A DNA stretch of 64,000 nucleotides from Sordariomycetes sp. S80-01Y (Eukaryota > Ascomycota > Sordariomycetes): assembly GCA_037042185.1 (NCBI GenBank), contig JAXQJY010000028.1, positions 2,418,001 to 2,482,000 on the forward strand. Direction: 5' to 3'. The notes below the pieces were generated by a model, which did not search any database, was not told where the DNA came from, and saw nothing but the letters and a program-made list of their open reading frames with translations. Numbering within the stretch: position 1 is the first letter of the stretch; each line of letters begins with the position of its first letter. The position numbers and the translations under genes were made by a program. This document shows, in pieces, positions 56,001 through 64,000 of the stretch.

Positions 56001-56536
56001 CCCGAGATAGCCTTGATGAGGTCCGGAATGTCTCCAAGCCCACCAAGGAGATCCGTGAGGCCATCAAGCAGACCGCCCAGATCATCAAGCCCTTGGATCT
56101 GAATAGGGCTGTCTCCGCTGCTGTCGTCGTCATTGTCCTGGGATGGCTGCTCCGGCTGAGGCGTTGATGAGGGCTCAGCTTCTGGTTGGGTACCGGCCTG
56201 GGACTTTGCTTGCGAGCTTGGCTGCGCATTTGGCTGGGAGACAGGCGGTTGCGAGGGCTGCGCGCTGGGAGTTGTGCCGTTTCCTCCAGTGCCGTTCTGT
56301 CGTCGCTTCAGGGCCACGCGCGGCCGCTGCTGCTGTGCCTTCTGCTCCCTCAGGAGCGAGGTGAGCTCCGAGAGGGCTTCGGTCAGCTCATCGCGAGGCA
56401 CAATCGCGAGGTTGTTCTTGGCGAGGTACTCGTCCAGGTTGAGTTCCGGGCCGGGCGGCGAGACGGTGAAGGGTGCGTTGTCGGCCAGCAGGCGAACAGG
56501 CGCAAGCGCCGCCATGAGCAGCGTTGAGGTCCGCAT
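53023..56536 (-). CDS. Secreted protein of leucine-rich 57-residue tandem helical repeats (unknown function)
   Basis: Four exons (56536-55603, 55548-53375, 53325-53269, 53217-53023) give 1119 aa. MRTSTLLMAALAPVRLLADN is a signal peptide. A pro-segment ends at ALKRRQNG, a Kex2-like dibasic site, followed by an Asn-glycosylation-type NGTGGNGT and an 80-residue Gln/Pro/Ser linker. From about residue 145 to the end the chain consists of amphipathic Leu-rich helices. In the centre a 57-aa unit recurs: LLNKENTNTLVGLIKSL, then LLQQLGPLLESLGKIDL, then LVESIEPLVQNAKT. The flanks hold more divergent versions. The frame of intron 1 is open and in phase, so it could also be retained. No membrane anchor or enzyme motif is visible. 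A surface or wall scaffold, or a lipid-binding solenoid, is conceivable. I do not recognise a family. Confidence 0.8.
54720..55470 (-). repeat. 171-bp tandem repeats inside the secreted repeat protein
   Basis: The segment encoding NKENT (plus strand, GTTCTCCTTGTT or close variants) recurs at about 55451, 55280, 55109 and 54938. That is an exact 171-bp spacing, 57 codons. The next copy is at about 54728, 210 bp away, because one unit carries 13 extra residues (LKKEEIEGLVALL segment). Copies are similar but not identical at DNA level. Confidence 0.8.
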
Positions 56537-58279
56537 ATTGATAGTAAGGCTGGCGTGCGACTGTCTCGAATCTCCAATAGGCTGGCAGTGGCCGTGGACG
56601 CAGGAGAGGGATAGTGAAACGGAACGAGTTTCGCGGGTTGGGGAAAGGGGGGATGATGAAGATAGCGGCCTGTGCTTCTGCAATGGTGATCAACCTTCAC
56701 ATGAGAAGCTTGCAGCTCGGCAATCTTGAAGGCCTCCTCACCTGGGCGGTGCTCGACTCGATCGATTTACAAATTGCAACGGTTCCTTTGGCTGAGGCCT
56801 TTTCGTTCCCCGCAATGAGACGTGCCGGCAACCCGATGTTCTCTAGGAGCTTCAGGTCTTCCCCAGAGACGTGCGATGAGGCTAGGAATTCGCGGCGTGA
56901 GGGCTGATCGACAGAGGGCCGGGGGTATTTCCGTATTGCTGCATTCGACCGCACTTCGCCGCCAAAGCCCACAACGGCAGACTGGTTGCATATAACCGAC
57001 ATGCGGAGAAATGAAGCCAAACCCACCTTGGAAATCACGTCGCCCACATTGGAGGCTAGTGATGGCAATCTCACTGCCAATTTCGCAGACCTTTATGTGC
57101 TCACACCCCTGTTCTTGACAGCCACACCCCTGGCTCGGCCTCGTCCGGCTTGGATGTCTCAGCGATCTATACCCAGTTGGGAGCACACCTCGCAAGCCTC
57201 CCACCAGGCCGGCTAGGAACAGAGCGACGGGCCCTTCACGCACACTTCACGACAGCGCATTTCCCGCACATTTCGAGCTGTATCGTGGGATCGAGACCGC
57301 AGCTCGTGTTCCCCATGGACAGCTAGCGAGTGGGCTCCAGCCGAGGACCATAGTGCGGGGAGAGGAGAGGCGACTCTGGAGAAGTCTGGAGAAGTGAGGC
57401 ATGATGCCATTGTGCATGAGGACAGGCGGCGACCAAGCCCATCATGGGCATCTGGTATTGATTGTTGACTCTGCTTCTGAATGACATGTTGATGCCTCGG
57501 TTAAGCATCTTGTGCGCAAGGCAGATCGCTATTCCGATCCCACCACTTCCCGACGATCGTCCATCACTGGAACAGGTTTGCGGTCTGGATAGCGCGCTTT
57601 TCGGATGCACTCATCTAGTTCATACCGAAGACTCGGCGACTGGCCTCTGTTCCGTGACGGAGGCGAGTCATCGTGACAACCCGCACGTCGACGCGGTCCA
57701 GACCTCTGAGACAAAGTCAGACCAAGCTGAGGTCCCCATAACTCCTGTCTTGGCCAGCGGGGCCAGTCCAGGACCCTTCCTGCTTGACTTCTTGTGGGTT
57801 CGTTGCGGACCAAGCTCGCCAAGCGAGATAACCGTGCCTCGTCGCTATGCCCGCCAAGATGATTCCGTCTCATGCCTCGTGTGGCTATTGTAGGCAAGCC
57901 AGCCTGGGCAAGGGGCTCGGCCTCAACGCGCCAATGCCTCGTGGGCGTGCGAAGTGCGTTGGATGCCCCAGCAGATGCATGATTTATGGTTATTCTGTAG
58001 GCTAACAAGCGCTTAAAATGTGGTGAGCTTGAGAATTTGCATACGCGTCTGCGGCAGCACCCGACATGGTCTGAAGTGAAAGCTAGAGTTTGACAGTCAC
58101 AAAGTAAGAATGGGTCTCACTGTTTCAATAAGTGTTTCGCTTAGTCCGGGATAGTTACAGTGCTCCCGAGTTCTCACAATTAGATCAATTCATTGAATAT
58201 CATGATTCATATCTCCACGTCAGGTATCAAGTCAAGCAAGCAGCCCTCCATAAACAATCCACCCACAGCTCATCGCCCA
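56537..58279. other. Intergenic region with a possible Zn2Cys6 relic
   Basis: This is about 1.7 kb between two minus-strand genes. It holds the repeat-protein promoter and, at 57847-58098, a fragment resembling a decayed zinc-cluster gene (separate entry). Otherwise I see nothing. Confidence 0.4.
57847..58098 (+). pseudogene. Possible relic of a Zn2Cys6 regulator N-terminus
   Basis: A 52-codon frame (57847-58005) reads SCGYCRQA, an insert, then AKCVGCPSRCMIYGYS, like the two halves of a zinc cluster. A second frame just after it, ending by 58098, reads CGELENLHTRLRQHPTW, like the linker and coiled coil that follow such clusters. Cys spacing is abnormal, no canonical intron joins the parts, and no activator body follows before the DUF3712 gene. 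This could be a decayed fragment or chance. Confidence 0.2.
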
Positions 58280-59706
58280 TTACAGCTCACTCTTGTGGTG
58301 CTGCTTCGTCCTGTCGCCGAGCCGCAGCATATTCTTGCCGAAGCTTCCCCACAGGCTTGCCTTCTGGATGGACCGCTTCATATCTCCTGTGATGCTGGTG
58401 CCATTCCCGGTTGGGTCTGTGAGATTCCAGGTCTCGACGATGTTGTCGACGAGGGTCTCATTGCCGAAGACGTCGCCGACGATGTCGAGCAGGCTTCCCT
58501 TGTCTCCAAGGAAGCCGTTGACGACATCGCTGAGGAGCGTAATGACGGGGTACTGGAAGGTGATGCGCTTGGAGTTGAGGACATCCTCGACGTACTTGAC
58601 ATGCTCGCCGTCGACAATGGCCGACTTGCCAGTGGCGTTGAACTCAACGTTGCCGTTGGCGAGGGCATGCTTCTGGTCGTCGAGGATGGTGGCGAGGTTG
58701 GGGATCAGCTCCTTGAGGTAGAGCTCGCCGTCGAAATAGGGGTTGTTCATGCCCGGCTTCATTTCAACGTCGTAAATATTGGCGTAGCCCAGCACCACAT
58801 CGCCTGATAGCATGTTGAAGGTCAGGTTGCCAAGAGCCAGCGTGAGGACGCCCGAGTTGGGCAGGTTGAGCTTGCCCTTGATGTTGTAGCCGTTCTCGTC
58901 AGGCGGCAGCACCAGGTTTAGCTCGTTCAGGCCGAAGCCATCGAGATAGTTGAGAGCAGGGATCTTGAGCGTCTTGTCCAGGCTGGGGTTGTAGTCCAGC
59001 TCGCCAAGGTGCACCTTGGGGTCGCCGCGCACCGAAACCTCGACCTCTTTCTCGTCGAAGACGCCGTTGAACCACTTGATGAGCTCCTTGTCGTCCATGA
59101 CAGTGACGGTTTGATCCTTGACCTCGGCGGGCGTCTTGCCGTCGACGCTCATCTTGGGAAGCGTGATCTCGAGGAAGGGCGTGTAGTCCTCGGTTTCCTT
59201 GTTGTAGAGCTCGAGCGGCAGCGCATCGAGCTTCGCGGGCAGCGGCGTGTCCAGCTGGGTGTTCAGCGAGATGTTGAGCTTCTTCGACGACAGCGCGCGG
59301 ATCTCGCCGCTGTGAACCGGCAGCTTCTGGCTGTTGAGGATGTTCTGGACGATCTTGGGCACGATGACCTCAAAGCTGGGGCAATCAGCGAGTGCGCAAG
59401 TCCATTGCGCCGCGCAACTTACAGGATGGGCAGCAGAATCGCCAGGAGAATGATCAGACCGATCAGATACGCCCACCAGAAGCGACGGAAATGCTTCTTG
59501 AGCTTCTGGCGCTTCTTCAGCTTTGGCGTTGTGTCCTTTTCCACGACGTGGTCCGACGAGGCTGCGTCGTCGCCCCCCGCCGCAACTGCGTTCACGGCGC
59601 TGGCATCGTCGCCTCGCGCTCCTCGAGCAGAGTACGTTGGACTGACGGGCGTGATGGGGCTGGGAGGATCGAGACGTGAAGTCTCGCCGCCGCGTTCGTC
59701 TGCCAT
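58280..59706 (-). CDS. DUF3712-domain single-pass membrane protein
   Basis: Two exons (59706-59423, 59375-58280) give 459 aa. A disordered, acidic cytosolic N-terminus (MADERGGETSRLDPPSP..) ends in a basic patch KLKKRQKLKKHFRRF. One membrane span follows, WWAYLIGLIILLAILLPIL. The 47-nt intron joins L-x-F-E-V-I-V-P-K to the lumenal or external part. That part is beta-rich with repeated phrases such as LNISLNTQLDTPLPAKLDALPLELYN and LDGFGLNELNLVL, typical of the DUF3712/LEA2-like fold. N-glycosylation sequons (NLTF, NATGK, NETLV, NLTDP) cluster there, in line with type II topology in the vacuole or at the surface. Its function is unknown. It is divergent from a Sec14-type lipid carrier across 1.8 kb. 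Confidence 0.85.
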
Positions 59707-61493
59707 GTTGATGGCCTGTACCGTCTGGATCTGTCTGACGCTCATCGAGGAAGGGAAGAAGTGCAGCGATTGAACAATTAGAAGGCCCTTGTCGTTGGGA
59801 GCCCCACCGGAGTACTTGGACTCTTCGGCACAAGCGCGAGGGCCAAGACGAGCAGCAAAGAGCAGCCGCAATGTCTGATTCGGGACATCACATGGCCAAG
59901 CACACAGTGATCGCCCAGGGACAAGGCCGAGGCAAGCAAATCCATCTCGATGCCGCCGTTTCCAGCATCCCCGCACCGAACTGTGGTGCCTTTTCCCCGT
60001 GCACGGCCGCAAGAAGCTGCAGATCGGCATGCCGCCTCCCACTACCCATGCCAAGCTGGCTGGCTGGCACCAAGCTGGCACCGCAAAGGTGGCTGTCAAA
60101 AGGCCTCGAGGAACTTTGGCCGTGCGGTCTAACCAGCCCTGACTAGCCCCTGGTCATGCCGCGGGCGACGTGACATTGCTAGTGCCTCGCGCGATTCAAG
60201 ACCATTGCTTTTCCCCGCACGCAGGTTGGCTGGACGAGGCTGCCGTGGGGTTCGAGCGACGATGGTGTGCGGATAGGGAGACGCCCCTGGGAGTGCGCAT
60301 GCAAGGGGCTAGCCAAAGGGGAAGTGGGCTCGTTGTTGGTTGGCGCCGTTGGGCACGCGATGCCGTGGGATGTTTATGCCGTGCAAGCTTATGAGCTGGC
60401 TACCGTGACGGCGTCCAGATGACATGAGTAGCCTGGGATCTTGGGCCTTCTGCCTGCTAGGAAAGCTGAAGAGTCATGTTCTGGCCATGACGAGGCGCGC
60501 GAAGGGCGGCCATGCAGCGGACACCGCGACATGGGTGCTGGTCTACCCTGTGACCGAGCATTGAATGATTAAATTGACCAATAACCCGACACGAGATGAG
60601 CCCTGGGCACAACGCAGGCATTACAGCAGAGCTGTGCTGATATCATTTATGATAGCTGCCCAAGAGCCTATTGGAGCGAGCTGTATGAAATGACCAACGC
60701 TACCTTACGGCTTGATCAAAAGAGGTCTCCATTGAACTCGCTCGTCTGCAGTCATTGGTCGCAACACAGTCAATTCAATTTGATTCGCTAACCTGGAGTT
60801 TGTGTGCGAACGATAGGGCATCCGAGGGCCTCGATGGGCGGTGGTCAAGCTTTGGACGCTCCACAGGCCCTGTAGCTCACATGGTCCCTCAGCAGCTCGT
60901 TGTGAAGGTCTGGTCCCTCGGAAAGTCGCACTCAAAAGAGTCCTGAGGCCAGGTTGCCAACAAGTTTCCAACCAGCTTCCAACAAGCCTTCTCGGGTGCC
61001 TCGCAAGCCACTGCGAGCTCGACGGCACCGCCACCTAGAACATCGAAATCGCAAAGGCAGTCTCGAAAGAGCAAAGCCGACCAAGTCTCGCAAGGATCGC
61101 TGACAAAACCTCGCCCGTCCACTCGTAGCATCCCGATATTCTCCGCCTGGAGCGCGGGGTTCCTGAGATCCCCCCCACCGCGCCATTCCCCTCCCTCGAC
61201 CATCGCAGAGCCGTCTTTGGCCCATTTACCCCGTGGGGAGGCAAGCAGCTCACGCTTCACCTCTTCGAGACCCCCCTTCCGAGGAGTTTGGCCTCACTGG
61301 CGTCCGAGGATCTCGCTGGCATCACGTATGCGCCTCGCGATCTGACGCGTGCTCTCTGCGACGTTGGCCGGATCGTGCATCGGTGGGCAAGCACGCCTCG
61401 AGTGAGATTGAAATACGGCCGGGTGCGAGAACTGAGGCAAGGCTTGAACGATCCAAGTCCCCAAGAACCAAATAGACTCACCACAGCTGCACC
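59707..61493. other. Divergent promoter region, DUF3712 / Sec14-like
   Basis: This is about 1.8 kb of GC-rich sequence between divergent start codons. Several open frames on both strands have no family features. I see no structured repeat. Confidence 0.45.
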
Positions 61494-62791
61494 ATGGCTA
61501 CTGCCACTCAGACCATGACCCTCGAGAAGACGGCCTCCAAGGAGGAGCCGCAGATGCTGAAGACGACCAACAGCCAGGATGACGGGCAGGCCCTGGACAT
61601 TGAGTCCCTGGCTGGGCTCACGGCTGATGAGAGGAGGAAGATGCAGGAGGCCTGGGTTCACATCCTAAGGCTCTGCGGGATGGATATCCCCAAAGACACA
61701 GTTCCCGACCTCACGCAGCACCTGAGGAGTGAGCTCTCTGACAAATCTCCCGAGGGGTTCCGTGAGCGTTTATGGAGCTACGTGCTCGCAGACCACCCAG
61801 ATGCCTCGGTGCTGCGCTTCATGAGGGCCCGGAAATGGGACGTCAAGGCCGCAATGACCATGTTCGTCTCGGCTCTCAACTGGAGGGGCGAGCGCAAGAT
61901 TGACGACGATACCATCCGCAAGGGCGAGAGCGTTGGCCTGGAGGAGAAGCGCACCGTCGACGAGGACGGCTTTATGAGCCAGTACCGTTCCGGCAAGAGT
62001 TTCGTCCGGGGCGTCGACAAGGAGAACCGGCCCTGCTACGTCGTGCGAGTCAAGCTGCACGATCCGAAGGCCCAGTCGGGCGAGTCGATGGAGAGCTACG
62101 TGCTGCACAACATCGAAAGCATCAAGATGATGCTCACATTTCCCAACGACAAGGCCTGTCTGATCTTTGATCTCACCGGCTTCGGCTTGAAGAACATGGA
62201 CTTCCACGTCGTCAAGTTCCTCGTAACGGTCTTCGAGGCGCGCTATCCGGAGACGCTGGGCCTGGTCCTCGTCCACAAGGCGCCCTTCGTTTTCTGGGGT
62301 GAGTCGACGATCCTAAACTTCTCTCACGGACGTAAACTGACTTTTCAGGTATCTGGAGCATCATCAAGGGCTGGCTGGACCCAGTCATCGCCTCCAAGAT
62401 CAACTTTACCAGCAGCACCAAGGACCTCCTCAAGTTCATCGACAAGGACCAGTTGCAGAAGTACTACGGCGGTGACGACCCATGGGAGTACAAGTACCTC
62501 GAGCCCGTCGTCGGCGAGAACGCGCACATGCAGGACGAGGAGAAGAGGAAGGAGATCCAGGCGGAGAGGAATGAGCTCGCGGCCCAGTTCGATCAGACCA
62601 CCATCGAGTGGATGGCCCTCGATCCCAAGTCGGACGAGGCCAAGGAGAAGGCGTCGAAACGCCTGGAACTGGCAAAGAGCTTGCGGGAAAACTACTGGAA
62701 GCTCGATCCCTTCATCCGTGCCCGTTCTTATTACCACCGCGCCGGCGTGGTCGGTCCGGCGGGCGAGGTCAACTTCCAAGCTGCTACATAG
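61494..62791 (+). CDS. Sec14-type CRAL-TRIO lipid transfer protein
   Basis: Two exons (61494-62298, 62349-62791) give 415 aa. After an acidic 45-residue leader and an N-terminal helical region comes HPDASVLRFMRARKWDVKAAM, the CRAL-TRIO N-domain phrase. The lipid-binding domain shows VRGVDKENRPCYVVRVKLHD, CLIFDLTGFGLKNMDF and [34 protein letters not shown], which includes the mobile gate helix; the intron falls after FVFW. The C-terminal part (QDEEKRKEIQAERNELAAQF) is a charged helix. Members exchange phosphatidylinositol and phosphatidylcholine between membranes or present them to kinases. No transmembrane span or GOLD domain is seen, so it should be a cytosolic carrier. Confidence 0.92.
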
Positions 62792-63053
62792 ACTAGAAAC
62801 AAACCTCAATGGAAAGCGATTTTAGAACCAATCTGAATGAGAAACCTTGATTGTTTTATGAATTTAAGGCCTTAACCCATAGTCGGATGGAAACAGCTGT
62901 TGCATTTTGAGCTCGCACTGAGTAACGCAACGAGACAGCCTATGATTTCCCCGTCTGTTTTGGGCGGTTATTCAGGTTCTACATTAATTTCGTTGCTCAG
63001 ACTATAAAAAAGCAACTTGAAAAGGTTTGAAATAAATTTACTATAAGCTAAGT

Positions 63054-64000
63054 CTAATACATCTCAAGATCAGTCTTGATGTCTCCCCACTTGGCACCGG
63101 CAATGTCCGCAAAGTAATTTGTCTTGGGCTCGAACTGTCCCGTCCCGCCCTTCGGCAGCACCTGGCCCGCATTCTTCAGATACGTCGAGCTCAGACTCAT
63201 CATGGACTTGACCGGCATGCCCTCGTTCTTGACCCTAGGCACCAACACGCTGGCCTTCTGCCTCTCCATCTGCTTCAGGAGCCTGATGAACAGCTGCGCG
63301 CTCACGTCGGCGCCCAGCGTCCAGGACGCGTTCTCGTAGCCCGTCATGAAGAGAAGGTTGGGCACGTCCTGCAGCATGGCCGACTTCCAGGCGAACTTTT
63401 CGGCGGGCACGAATGGCTTCCCATCTACAGAGAAGGCGATTCCGCCGCCGAACCGAAGCTTCAGACCTGTGGCTGTGACGATCGCGTCCGGGTGCAGGGC
63501 CGCGCCGGACTCGAGCTGGATGCTGTCCTTGGTCACGGTCCTGATCCTGTCCGTCACGACGTCAGCCTTGCCCGAGCGCAGGGCCGAGAAGAAGTCGCCG
63601 TTCATGCAAGCGCAGAAGCGCTGCTCCCAGGGGTTGTAGCGCGGCTTGAAGTTGGGGTCCCACTTGATCGTCGGCGGAAGCTGGCTGACCGTGACGTGCT
63701 TGACGAGCTTCTTGGCCAGACCCGGGCACGACTTGCAGAAGAGCGTGGTTAGGTAGCTGCGGAACAGCCAGATGAGCCTGTTGAGGAAGTGTGCGATGCT
63801 CGCAGGAAGGATCAGGAAGAGGAAGTTTGTGAAGAAGCTGTTGGAAGGCAGGGGAAATATGTATCCAGGGCTTCGCTGGAGCATGGTGACGCTTTTGGCG
63901 TTCTCCGCCATCGTGGGGACGATGGTGACGGCGGTTGCGCCTGACCCGATGACTACGATGTTCTTGTTGGTGTAGTCGTAGTCCTCGGGCCAGAACTGCG
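63054..64000 (-). CDS. Flavin-dependent monooxygenase (Baeyer-Villiger/FMO type), 5'-truncated by window
   Basis: The visible C-terminal 314 codons are open to the right edge. They start QFWPEDYDYTNKNIVVIGSG, the stretch containing the second (NADPH-binding) Rossmann motif G-S-G-A-T-A, as in Baeyer-Villiger-like monooxygenases. ATGLKLRFGG, the conserved ATG motif before the FAD-domain return, follows. A hydrophobic run (FFTNFLFLILPASIAHFLNRL) may be a membrane-associating helix. The first FAD-binding GxGxxG and the BVMO fingerprint lie outside the window, so oxygenation of a ketone versus a heteroatom cannot be decided. The stop at 63054 lies 262 bp from the stop of the convergent Sec14 gene. 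Confidence 0.85.
   Translation of the reverse strand, partial: QFWPEDYDYTNKNIVVIGSGATAVTIVPTMAENAKSVTMLQRSPGYIFPLPSNSFFTNFLFLILPASIAHFLNRLIWLFRSYLTTLFCKSCPGLAKKLVKHVTVSQLPPTIKWDPNFKPRYNPWEQRFCACMNGDFFSALRSGKADVVTDRIRTVTKDSIQLESGAALHPDAIVTATGLKLRFGGGIAFSVDGKPFVPAEKFAWKSAMLQDVPNLLFMTGYENASWTLGADVSAQLFIRLLKQMERQKASVLVPRVKNEGMPVKSMMSLSSTYLKNAGQVLPKGGTGQFEPKTNYFADIAGAKWGDIKTDLEMY

Noticed and set aside
59376-59833. N-terminal part of a 517-codon frame before the DUF3712 domain
   Set aside because: This part reads through the intron and out of frame over exon 1. The spliced model from ATG 59706 gives a membrane anchor directly before the domain.
1-64000. CRISPR arrays, insertion sequences, long terminal repeats or RIP-mutated transposons
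   Set aside because: No direct-repeat arrays with spacers, no paired terminal repeats, no transposase or reverse transcriptase motifs, and no strongly AT-rich blocks were seen. The only large repeats are the in-frame ones of the 53-56.5 kb gene.

Overview
This window is nuclear DNA of a filamentous ascomycete (Pezizomycotina). Genes are split by many short introns of about 44-127 nt with GTRNGT-type donors and CTRAC-type branch points. They are spread over both strands, with promoter gaps of 0.3-2 kb. The families are typical of moulds: a highly reducing polyketide synthase, a Ppo fatty-acid dioxygenase/P450 fusion, Zn2Cys6 regulator, GH18 and GH43 enzymes, an FSH hydrolase, DUF2235 and DUF3712 proteins. 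I cannot name genus or species. I rebuilt exon-intron structures by hand; every spliced CDS quoted with a protein length sums to a multiple of three. The PKS comes to 6813 nt, or 2270 aa.

Region 1 (1 to about 15.8 kb, perhaps 17.0 kb) is a polyketide biosynthetic cluster whose left end lies outside the window. In order it has: a LovD-like transesterase (partial, +), a SAM methyltransferase (-), a Caps_synth/GT32-type glycosyltransferase (-), a LovG-like FSH serine hydrolase (+), a BAHD acyltransferase (+), a KS-AT-DH-ER-KR-ACP highly reducing PKS with no C-methyltransferase and no thioesterase (-), and a cytochrome P450 (+). A TMT1/Crg1-like methyltransferase (-) may mark the edge. A plausible scheme, which is inference, is that the PKS builds a reduced chain, the FSH hydrolase releases it, the P450 oxidises it, and the methyl-, glycosyl-, BAHD acyl- and LovD-type transferases decorate it. 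Promoters before the BAHD gene and between PKS and P450 share a 10-bp inverted repeat, TCGGGWCCGA. A related CGGAACCG lies before the methyltransferase. This suggests control by one binuclear zinc regulator that is not visible here.

Region 2 (17.7-34.5 kb) looks like ordinary accessory metabolism: a secreted GH43 enzyme, an ArsH-type FMN reductase convergent with a glutathione transferase, a secreted GH18 chitinase-like enzyme, a secreted glycerophosphodiester phosphodiesterase, a Zn2Cys6 regulator divergent from a sugar transporter, and a KstD/fumarate-reductase-like flavoprotein.

Region 3 (35-52.5 kb) holds a DUF2235 hydrolase with a 23-nt microexon, a Ppo oxylipin synthase lacking the usual I-helix Asn/Gln motif, a ThrE/Prm10 membrane protein, an NRAMP metal transporter and a DHA1 drug:H+ antiporter. 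Two gaps of about 2 kb have no gene I can support.

Region 4 (53-64 kb) holds a secreted 1119-aa protein made of leucine-rich tandem repeats with a 57-aa period, a DUF3712 single-pass membrane protein, a Sec14-type lipid transfer protein, and the C-terminal part of a flavin monooxygenase that runs off the right edge. A relic-like Zn2Cys6 fragment lies at about 57.85-58.1 kb.
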